In this document: piece by piece, positions 1 to 5,242 of the stretch
Position numbering within the stretch: the first letter of the stretch is position 1
How the letters are laid out: each line of letters opens with the position of its first letter
Source: Bacteroidota bacterium
GTDB taxonomy: Bacteria > Bacteroidota > Bacteroidia > UKL13-3
Length of the DNA: 5,242 nt
Reading direction: 5' to 3'
NCBI GenBank assembly: GCA_947462865.1
Contig: CANHRW010000149.1
Span: 1 to 5,242, forward strand
The notes under the pieces: model-generated
Databases searched by the model: none
What the model was told of the DNA's origin: nothing
What the model saw: the letters and a program-made list of their open reading frames with translations, nothing else
Program-made: the position numbers and the translations under genes

Positions 1-15
1 AAAACAAATTGGAGT

Positions 16-1437
16 ATGAGCAACATAGCAGGCACTATAAAATCAATCAGAGACATTTTCCGCAAAGACCCAGGCTTGAGTGGGGATGCACAACGCATTG
101 AACAATTGGGTTGGATGATATTTCTGAAACTCTTTGACGACAAAGACAAGGAAAAGGAAATCCTTAACCCCAAATACAAATCAGACATTCCAGCGGAATT
201 GCAGTGGCGTAATTGGGCAGAAGATGATGAAGGCATCACAGGCGATGAACTCATCCATTTTGTGAACAACAAACTTTTCCCGACACTTAAAAACCTGACG
301 ATTTCGGCTGACGACAGATTGGGCATTACCATTCGCCAGATATTTGACGGAACTAACAACTATATGAAAAGCGGAACCACCTTCCGCCAAGCCATCAACA
401 AACTCAACGAAATTGATTTTAACAGCAGCAAAGAGCATCACGTTTTCAATGTGATTTATGAAGAGATTTTGCAGGGATTGGCTGCCAAAAAAGACACAGG
501 CGAGTTTTACACGCCAAGAGCCGTAACCCAGTTTATTGTGGATATGGTTAACCCCAAATTGGGCGAGAAAATTACCGACCCTGCTTGCGGAACTGCTGGC
601 TTTTTGGTATGTGCCATTGAACACCTGAAAAAACAGGTAAAAAACATTGACGACCGCAAAACCTTACAGGAAACCGTAACAGGCAGCGAGCTGAAACCAT
701 TGCCTTTTATGCTGAGTGTGGTAAACCTGATTACCCACGACATTGAAGTGCCGCAAATTGAAAACGGTGATTCGCTGAGCCGTGAATACAACTCCATCAA
801 ACAAAAAGACCGTGTGGACATCATTGTTGCCAATCCGCCTTTTGGTGGTGTGGTGGGCGATGGTATGGAAACCAATTTTCCTTTGAATTTTCGTACTAAG
901 GAAAGTGCCGATTTGTTTTTGATACTGTTTATCCAATTGTTAAAAGAGGGCGGACGGGCAGGCATTGTTTTGCCCGATGGCAGTTTAACAGGTGATGGTG
1001 TAAAACAACGGGTAAGACAAAAACTGTTGGAAGATTGCAATGTGCATACCATTGTGCGATTGCCCCAATCGGTATTTGCTCCATATGCCACCGTAAACAC
1101 CAACCTGATTTTCTTTGAAAAAGGAAAGCCAACAAAAGAAATTTGGTATTACGAACACACTTTGCCTGACGGACAAAAAGCATACAGCAAAACCAAACCT
1201 ATCCGCATTGAAGAGTTTGAACCAATTAAACAATGGTGGAAAAATCGTAAAGAAAGCGAGGCATCTTGGAAGGTGTCAATGCAAACCATCATAGACCGAA
1301 ACTATGATTTGGACATTAAGAACCCAAATAAAGTTGTTGAAGAAGTTGTTTATGATAGAAAGGCAATCATCAATAAATTTGAAAGAAACCAATCACAAAT
1401 TTCCAAGATTTTGGAAGAGTTAAAATCGTTAGCATAG
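16..1437 (+). CDS. hsdM: Type I restriction-modification DNA methyltransferase subunit HsdM
   Basis: This is the modification subunit of a type I restriction-modification system. With HsdS it transfers a methyl group from S-adenosylmethionine to N6 of adenine in the target site. The 473 residues span the usual family layout. Residues about 5-145 form a helical HsdM N-terminal domain. From about 155 on is the N6-methyltransferase core, with FYTP at 164-167, the SAM-binding motif DPACGTAGF at 188-196 and the catalytic NPPF at 273-276, followed by GG. The carboxy end (IL-EEL) looks complete and normal for the family. ATG 16 fits the family start; a GGAG at 11-14 lies only one base before it, too close for a good ribosome binding site. 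The stop codon TAG abuts the ATG of hsdS, so the two are probably translationally coupled. All key methyltransferase residues are intact, so I expect an active enzyme. Confidence 0.97.
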   Translation: MSNIAGTIKSIRDIFRKDPGLSGDAQRIEQLGWMIFLKLFDDKDKEKEILNPKYKSDIPAELQWRNWAEDDEGITGDELIHFVNNKLFPTLKNLTISADDRLGITIRQIFDGTNNYMKSGTTFRQAINKLNEIDFNSSKEHHVFNVIYEEILQGLAAKKDTGEFYTPRAVTQFIVDMVNPKLGEKITDPACGTAGFLVCAIEHLKKQVKNIDDRKTLQETVTGSELKPLPFMLSVVNLITHDIEVPQIENGDSLSREYNSIKQKDRVDIIVANPPFGGVVGDGMETNFPLNFRTKESADLFLILFIQLLKEGGRAGIVLPDGSLTGDGVKQRVRQKLLEDCNVHTIVRLPQSVFAPYATVNTNLIFFEKGKPTKEIWYYEHTLPDGQKAYSKTKPIRIEEFEPIKQWWKNRKESEASWKVSMQTIIDRNYDLDIKNPNKVVEEVVYDRKAIINKFERNQSQISKILEELKSLA

Positions 1438-2712
1438 ATGAAGTATAGATTAGGCGACCTATGCACGATTACAAAAGGTGAGACAGGAATAATGAAAGCA
1501 ATTCCAGGTCCTTATAAGATGATTGCATTAGGCGAAATGGATAAAACACATATAGAATTTCAGTTTGATACTAAGGCTGTAATCATCCCTTTGGTTTCAT
1601 CTACAGGGCACGGACACGCAAGTATGAAACGTGTGAAATATTGTGAGGGTAAATTTGCTTTGGGAAATATCCTTTGTGCAGTTATTCCGAATAATGAAAA
1701 CTTTGTTTTAGCCAAATATCTGCATATTTATCTGCATTGGAACAGAGAAGAATTATTGGTTTCGCAAATGAAGGGAATGGCAAATGTGAGTTTGCCAATG
1801 AATAGAATTGCTGATGTAATGGTAACAGTGCCAAGCATTGAGAAACAAAGAGAAATCATTGAACTTGAAAAAATGTTGGTAGCCAAAGAATTTGAAGCCG
1901 ACAAACTTTTTGCTGACCAACTCACCCAACTCGCTTACCTAAACCAGGCCATTTTACAAGAAGCGGTGCAGGGTAAATTGGTAAAGCAAGACCCGAAAGA
2001 CGAACCCGCCAGCGAATTGCTTAAACGCATCAAAGCCGAGAAAGCAAAATCAGGCAAAAAAGAAAAACCCTTACCACCCATCAAACCCGAAGAAATTCCG
2101 TTTGAGATTCCTGAAAATTGGGTTTGGTGTAGGTTGGGGGAAATTGCTGAATCAACTTCGGGAGGAACACCTGATAGAAGCAATCCGAAATATTGGAAAG
2201 GAGATATTAGTTGGCTTAAATCTGGAGAACTAACTGATGGACTGATAGTCAATGAATCGGAGGAAAAAATTACAGAGGAAGGTTTCAAAAATTCATCTAC
2301 AAAATTATTCCCCAAAGGCACATTGTTAATTGCTTTATATGGTGCAACAGCGGGTAAGCTTGGTGTTTTAAATTTTGAAAGCACAACTAATCAAGCAGTT
2401 TGTGGCTTTTTTGAAAACCAGTTCTATGTTTCCAAATACCTTTTTTATTATCTGTGGGCTTTTAGGAGTAAAATAATTGAAGATTCTTGGGGACAAGCAC
2501 AACCAAACATTAGCCAAACCTATTTAAAGAATTTCCCTTTTGCCTTACCCCCATTATCCGAGCAAAAACGCATTGTAGCGGAAATAGAAAAGCAATTAAC
2601 CAAAACCAAACAATTAAAAGAACACATCATCGCTAACCAACAAGCCACCGAGCAACTGCTGAAAGCATTGCTGCATCAGGCGTTTGAGGTGAGGGAAAGT
2701 GAAACAGTATAA
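1438..2712 (+). CDS. hsdS: Type I restriction-modification DNA specificity subunit HsdS
   Basis: HsdS recognises the bipartite DNA target and bridges two HsdM subunits. The 424 residues show the expected internal duplication. Target-recognition domain 1 covers about 2-131, starting YRLGDL. The central conserved helix runs from PSIEKQREII (132-141) into a lysine/proline-rich linker (about 196-221). Domain 2 covers about 228-370, starting NWVWCRLGEI at 227. The distal helix starts PPLSEQKRIV (371-380). The two helix starts are about 240 residues apart, as expected for a full-length two-domain protein. Domain 1 is the less typical half; domain 2 has familiar Methylase_S features (SGGTPDR, LYGATAGKLG). 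It starts directly after the hsdM stop with no well-spaced ribosome binding site (GGAAGAG lies about 19 bases upstream), so coupling to hsdM is likely. The actual recognition sequence cannot be read from the protein. Confidence 0.96.
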   Translation: MKYRLGDLCTITKGETGIMKAIPGPYKMIALGEMDKTHIEFQFDTKAVIIPLVSSTGHGHASMKRVKYCEGKFALGNILCAVIPNNENFVLAKYLHIYLHWNREELLVSQMKGMANVSLPMNRIADVMVTVPSIEKQREIIELEKMLVAKEFEADKLFADQLTQLAYLNQAILQEAVQGKLVKQDPKDEPASELLKRIKAEKAKSGKKEKPLPPIKPEEIPFEIPENWVWCRLGEIAESTSGGTPDRSNPKYWKGDISWLKSGELTDGLIVNESEEKITEEGFKNSSTKLFPKGTLLIALYGATAGKLGVLNFESTTNQAVCGFFENQFYVSKYLFYYLWAFRSKIIEDSWGQAQPNISQTYLKNFPFALPPLSEQKRIVAEIEKQLTKTKQLKEHIIANQQATEQLLKALLHQAFEVRESETV

Positions 2713-2714
2713 GT

Positions 2715-3125
2715 ATGGCAGAAATTCAAAGAAGTAGCACAGGCCTTTCAGGTGAGTATTTTGTGGCCGCAGAACTTTTGAGGAGAGGTTATAGCGTTGG
2801 CATTACAATGGGTAACGCTAAAGCCATAGATATTTTAGCAGAGAAAGACGGAGAACAATTTATCATTCAAGTAAAAGCTATTTTCAAAAAGAAAAATGTG
2901 GGTTGGCCAATGATGACTGACAAAGTGAATGAAAGCATCTTTTATGTGTTCGTTAATTTGAACGGAGATAAAATGACTGACCCTGATTACTTCATTGCAA
3001 CAGGCAGTGAAGCGAAAAATAAAGTAAAACAATACATCACAAGAGGAATCATTGATTTATCAACCCTTAATAATGATGATTTCAAGAACAGGTGGGATAA
3101 AATAAACTATGGCAACACTATTTAA
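2715..3125 (+). CDS. Small PD-(D/E)XK-like putative nuclease, accessory gene of the hsd operon
   Basis: This 136-residue protein has the look of a minimal PD-(D/E)XK nuclease fold. GE-YFVAAELLRRGY (13-26) supplies a conserved glutamate, E14, on helix 1. AIDILAE (37-43) supplies D39. FIIQVKA (49-55) supplies a QxK (Q52, K54) in place of the canonical (D/E)xK. The same Q substitution is known in Mrr-like restriction nucleases. A later segment, IFYVFVNL, resembles a core strand in small restriction-associated proteins that databases often name vaguely or wrongly. I see no signal peptide or membrane segment. It starts two bases after the hsdS stop and ends 17 bases inside the DUF262 gene, so it is surely co-transcribed. 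It could be a nuclease, a partner of its neighbour, or an inactive fold member; the exact role is inference. Confidence 0.85.
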   Translation: MAEIQRSSTGLSGEYFVAAELLRRGYSVGITMGNAKAIDILAEKDGEQFIIQVKAIFKKKNVGWPMMTDKVNESIFYVFVNLNGDKMTDPDYFIATGSEAKNKVKQYITRGIIDLSTLNNDDFKNRWDKINYGNTI

Positions 3126-3621
3126 AGAAGTCAGTTACAACTTAGCCACGCTCATACAACAAATTGATATGGGCATCATTGGCTTACCCGATATTCAGCG
3201 TCCTTTTGTTTGGCCCGATACCAAAGTGCGTGATTTGTTTGACAGTATGTACAAGGGCTATCCTGTGGGCTACTTCCTGTTTTGGTCCAATGCCAATGTA
3301 GAGCATACCAAAGGCATAGGCACTTCGGCAAAGCAAAAGCACCCCAATTTACTGATAGTAGATGGTCAGCAGCGGCTAACTTCATTGTATGCTGTTATCA
3401 AAGCACAAGAAATCATAAGGGAGAACTATACCAAAGCAACGATTGTCATTGCCTTCAATCCCTTGGAAGCCAAGTTTGAAATTCCGGATGCTTCCATTCG
3501 CAAAAACCCACGCTATTTTCAGAACATCTCACAGATTTGGCAACCGAACGTCAACATCATTAAGGTTATCAATGAGTTTCTACAAAACCTTAAAAAAATC
3601 GGTAGAGCTTACAGACGCTGA
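3109..3621 (+). CDS. Amino-terminal fragment of the DUF262-DUF1524 protein (DUF262 half, out of frame at its end)
   Basis: This is the part readable in the first frame, 170 codons. Genuine sequence runs to the lysine pair at residues 162-163. The last residues (IGRAYRR) are read out of frame after the A7 run and do not belong to the family. It holds the IQR..VW motif (29-35) and DGQQRLT (85-91), the nucleotide-binding signature of DUF262, but lacks the FxRxN...G motif that completes the domain. A product of this length alone is unlikely to hydrolyse nucleotide properly. ATG 3109 is chosen because the conserved domain begins soon after it; the AT-rich bases before it fit starts in Bacteroidota that do not rely on a Shine-Dalgarno sequence. 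An AGGTGGG lies at 3090-3096, somewhat far upstream. Confidence 0.75.
   Translation: MATLFKEVSYNLATLIQQIDMGIIGLPDIQRPFVWPDTKVRDLFDSMYKGYPVGYFLFWSNANVEHTKGIGTSAKQKHPNLLIVDGQQRLTSLYAVIKAQEIIRENYTKATIVIAFNPLEAKFEIPDASIRKNPRYFQNISQIWQPNVNIIKVINEFLQNLKKIGRAYRR
3592..3598 (+). repeat. A7 homopolymer at the frameshift point
   Basis: Seven consecutive A's, the longest single-base run I found in the window (several A6 and T6 runs occur elsewhere). Reading as given leads to a stop at 3621. Skipping one A restores the second frame. A one-base backward ribosomal slip would not help, because that frame meets TAG at 3603-3605. The tract is therefore the most economical site for the indel. Confidence 0.8.
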
Positions 3622-4861
3622 GGAAGAAAACACTCAGAATGCTTTTATGCAACTGAAGAATTTAGAATCTTATCCCTTTTCTGCCTTAGAACTTTCTACC
3701 AACATCACCGAAGAACAAGTGGCTGATGTGTTTGTACGAATCAACTCACAGGGCAAAACACTCAATCAGGCCGACTTTATTTTAACCTTGATGAGTGTAT
3801 TTTGGGAAGAAGGCAGAAAAGATTTGGAAGAATTTTGCCGCTTGTGTCGCCTACCTTCAAAAGATGCGGCATCTCCTTTCAACTACCTCATCGACCCCGA
3901 CCCTGACCAAATGCTTAGGATTTCTGTTGGTTTGGCTTTCCGCAGAGCCAGGTTACAATATGTTTACAGCATTTTAAGAGGTAAAGATTTAGAAACAGGA
4001 AATTTCAGCACCGAACGCAGGGATAATCAGTTTGAGTTGTTGAAATTAGCCCAAGCCAAATCTCTCAACATCCAAAATTGGCACGAGTTCATCAAAGCGG
4101 TAAAACAGGCGGGTTTTGCCCGTCAGGATTACATCAGTTCCAAAAACAATTTACTCTATGCTTACATCATCTTTTTGATAGGCAGAGAGGATTTTAAAAT
4201 GGATTTATATGAGTTGAAAAAGCTCATTGGCAAATGGTTCTTTATGTCGTCCATCACAGGTCGTTACACAGGTTCGCCTGAAACAGTAATGGAAATGGAT
4301 TTAGCCAGATTAAGAGGCCTTACTACCGCAGACGAGTTTCAAAAAGTGTTGGATGATATTATCACCTCTCAACTCACCAATGACTTTTGGGATATTACCT
4401 TACCAATGGATTTATCTACTTCGTCTTCGACCAGCCCATCATTGTATGCCTACTATGCTGCATTGTATGTATTGGGAGCAAATGGCTTGTTCAGCAAACT
4501 CAAAGTATCGGACTTGTTGCAAGAAGGATTGAGAAGCAAAAAGTCGGCATTAGAACGCCATCATTTATTTCCAAAGGCTTGGCTACAACGCAATGGAATT
4601 ACAGAACAGCGAGAAACCAATCAAATAGCCAACTTCGCCTTAGTAGAATGGAGTGATAATATTTCCATTTCAGATACCGCACCGGCAGATTACTTACCTG
4701 AATACCTGAACAGACTTTCAGCCGATGAAAAACAAAGAATGTACTATTGGCACGCCTTACCTGAAAATTGGGAACAAATGAATTTCGAAGATTTTTTGAT
4801 GGAGCGCAGAAAACGAATAGCACAAGTAGTGAAGGATGCTTATGGAAATATCAGTAAATAG
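3593..4861 (+). CDS. Carboxy-terminal fragment of the DUF262-DUF1524 protein (end of DUF262 plus HNH nuclease)
   Basis: This is the continuation in the next frame. An in-frame ATG exists as far back as 3443, but bases 3443-3592 are coding in the other frame, so that upstream part is not real protein. True family sequence begins with SVELTDAEEE after the A7 run. The fragment carries the FVRINSQG motif of DUF262 and the entire DUF1524 nuclease with HHLFPK and its conserved asparagines. If it were translated alone, the first internal ATG in its own frame is 3647, giving 404 residues; this lies 25 bases after the upstream stop (TGA 3619-3621), close enough for re-initiation, with AGGAAG at 3621-3626. 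A nuclease half freed from its regulatory half could be inactive or toxic; no direct evidence favours either. Confidence 0.7.
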   Translation, partial: KKSVELTDAEEENTQNAFMQLKNLESYPFSALELSTNITEEQVADVFVRINSQGKTLNQADFILTLMSVFWEEGRKDLEEFCRLCRLPSKDAASPFNYLIDPDPDQMLRISVGLAFRRARLQYVYSILRGKDLETGNFSTERRDNQFELLKLAQAKSLNIQNWHEFIKAVKQAGFARQDYISSKNNLLYAYIIFLIGREDFKMDLYELKKLIGKWFFMSSITGRYTGSPETVMEMDLARLRGLTTADEFQKVLDDIITSQLTNDFWDITLPMDLSTSSSTSPSLYAYYAALYVLGANGLFSKLKVSDLLQEGLRSKKSALERHHLFPKAWLQRNGITEQRETNQIANFALVEWSDNISISDTAPADYLPEYLNRLSADEKQRMYYWHALPENWEQMNFEDFLMERRKRIAQVVKDAYGNISK

Positions 4862-5108
4862 CCAACGAAATTTGCAAGCACATTGCCAAAGCCGCACCAG
4901 CCAACGCTGCAACCCTCTGATTAACAGTCAAAAGTCCCATCAGCTAAAAACTTTGATTATATCCTAAATGTAACTATTTGATTTTGAGATTTTGGAATTT
5001 GTGTCGTTTCCAGCGGCCATCTACAGTGAAATTGTATTCGACCCTCCCAAATCGTCTGCCGCACTCCGCCGGGAAGCACCCCTTTAGGATTAGTATTCAT
5101 GGTAGAGA

Positions 5109-5160
5109 ACGGTTTGAATTAGGCACACTCCTCCCCTGGAGTGCAAGAGAATCAAACCGT
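5109..5160. repeat. Concentric double inverted repeat (52 bases)
   Basis: The outer arms ACGGTTTGA (5109-5117) and TCAAACCGT (5152-5160) are perfect 9-base complements. The inner arms CACTCC (5126-5131) and GGAGTG (5138-5143) are perfect 6-base complements around a six-base loop TCCCCT. Both pairs share the same centre (5134.5), leaving an exactly symmetric 8-by-8 unpaired segment between them. This is more ordered than expected by chance. There is no following T-run, so it is not a standard terminator in either direction. It could be a structured RNA, a recombination or protein-binding site, or the core of a repeat. Confidence 0.7.
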
Positions 5161-5175
5161 GGGCTTGGGATGACG

Positions 5176-5183
5176 CAAAAGTA
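5176..5183 (-). promoter_or_regulatory. Possible leftward Bacteroidota promoter -7 element
   Basis: On the minus strand these bases read TACTTTTG, a match to the Bacteroidota -7 consensus TAnnTTTG, within an AT-rich stretch. I found no good TTG -33 element at the expected distance, only a GTGTTT-like stretch. If active it would transcribe leftward through the inverted repeat at 5160-5109. A single 8-base match is weak evidence. Confidence 0.2.
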
Positions 5184-5242
5184 TAGAATATTTATAAACA
5201 CGATTCCTAGTTTCTAAATGAACTAAGCCTACCAAAAGTGAT

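Larger units (their letters stand above)
3109..4861 (+). pseudogene. DUF262-DUF1524 (GmrSD/SspE-type) restriction protein, split by a one-base frameshift
   Basis: Removing one A from the A7 run at 3592-3598 gives one 583-residue protein, about the size of fused GmrSD-family proteins. Residues about 10-225 are DUF262, the ParB-like NTP-hydrolysing half: IQRPFVW at 29-35, DGQQRLTSL at 85-93 and FVRINSQGKTL at 208-218. A helical middle follows. Residues about 440-570 are DUF1524, an HNH/His-Me-finger nuclease half: ERHHLFPK at 482-489, then N504, N508 and N517 with P525. Known relatives (GmrSD, SspE) cut or nick phage DNA, with recognition of base or backbone modification coupled to nucleotide hydrolysis. 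As given, translation stops at 3621, after the DGQQR motif but before the FxRxN motif and the nuclease. Both halves keep all their motifs, so the break is recent, switchable or a sequencing error. It starts inside the end of the preceding gene, implying coupled expression. Confidence 0.88.
4862..5242. other. Intergenic stretch without a supportable gene; possible dispersed element or island edge
   Basis: About 380 bases follow the last stop. I see no tRNA, rRNA, CRISPR repeats or convincing intrinsic terminator. The only weak candidate is a bulged 7-bp pairing of 4928-4935 with 4950-4956 that lacks a T-tract. Composition is uneven: bases 5041-5100 count 33 G+C in 60, while flanking parts are clearly AT-rich. 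Open frames exist on both strands (a TTG-started 79-codon frame at 4978-5217 and a 47-codon leftward frame at 5100-4957) but neither has recognisable domains. The stretch holds the concentric inverted repeat described separately. I infer, without proof, that it is a non-coding repeat or the remains of a junction between the defence block and neighbouring DNA. Confidence 0.55.

Noticed and set aside
181..1233. Several leftward open frames of 82-198 codons opposite hsdM
   Set aside because: They are shadows of a well-supported methyltransferase gene, with no domain sense of their own.
1728..2384. Leftward open frames opposite hsdS
   Set aside because: Serine- and leucine-rich antisense translations of hsdS; no motifs and no start signals.
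3443..3592. Upstream part of the second-frame reading, starting at ATG 3443
   Set aside because: These bases code for DUF262 in the other frame. The translation here is low in family character, and real homology begins only after the A7 run.
3592..3605. Programmed -1 ribosomal frameshift at the A7 run
   Set aside because: A -1 slip leads to a frame that stops at TAG 3603-3605. The needed change is +1, or loss of one A.
4928..4956. Possible terminator hairpin after the operon
   Set aside because: The 7-bp stem needs a bulged A, has a 14-base loop and no T-tract, so it is too weak to call.
4957..5100. 47-codon leftward frame starting at ATG (minus strand 5100)
   Set aside because: It is short and without known motifs. 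An upstream promoter-like match is not enough to call a gene; it is kept only as part of the element finding.
4978..5217. 79-codon rightward frame starting at TTG
   Set aside because: It has no ribosome binding site and no recognisable domain, and it runs straight through the inverted repeat. It is more likely a chance frame in a non-coding element.
1..5242. CRISPR array, tRNA, rRNA or transposase
   Set aside because: No regularly spaced repeats, no tRNA-like cloverleaf and no transposase or integrase coding sequence were seen.

Overview
The window most likely comes from a member of the Bacteroidota. The genes lean AT-rich, the start codons mostly lack a well-placed Shine-Dalgarno sequence, and the genes are packed end to end. 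I also recall this style of HsdM/HsdS pair from that phylum. This placement is an inference; no taxonomic marker gene is present.

Bases 16-4861 form one rightward operon-like block of four genes with almost no gaps. First is hsdM, the methyltransferase subunit of a type I restriction-modification system. Its stop codon abuts the start of hsdS, the DNA-specificity subunit. Two bases further on is a 136-codon gene whose spacing of acidic residues and a QxK motif suggests a PD-(D/E)XK nuclease fold. Its last 17 bases overlap a DUF262-DUF1524 gene of the GmrSD/SspE type, the architecture of modification-dependent (type IV-like) restriction enzymes. That last gene is split by a one-base frameshift at a run of seven A's (3592-3598). 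Apart from this it is complete: 583 residues once one A is removed.

Together HsdM and HsdS would form a sequence-specific adenine methyltransferase. The motor/nuclease subunit HsdR is not in the window. It may lie upstream, because the window starts only 15 bases before hsdM, or beyond the right edge. The two extra nuclease-like genes sit where type I loci often carry accessory defence genes, so the block reads as a compound anti-phage module. Whether the DUF262-DUF1524 gene is active, phase-variable, decayed or merely mis-sequenced is the main open question.

Bases 4862-5242 carry no gene I can support. Composition changes there. The stretch contains a striking concentric inverted repeat (5109-5160), a short duplicated octamer starting at the end of the last gene, and a leftward match to the Bacteroidota -7 promoter consensus. 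It may be a dispersed non-coding element or an island boundary, but nothing in the window proves this.
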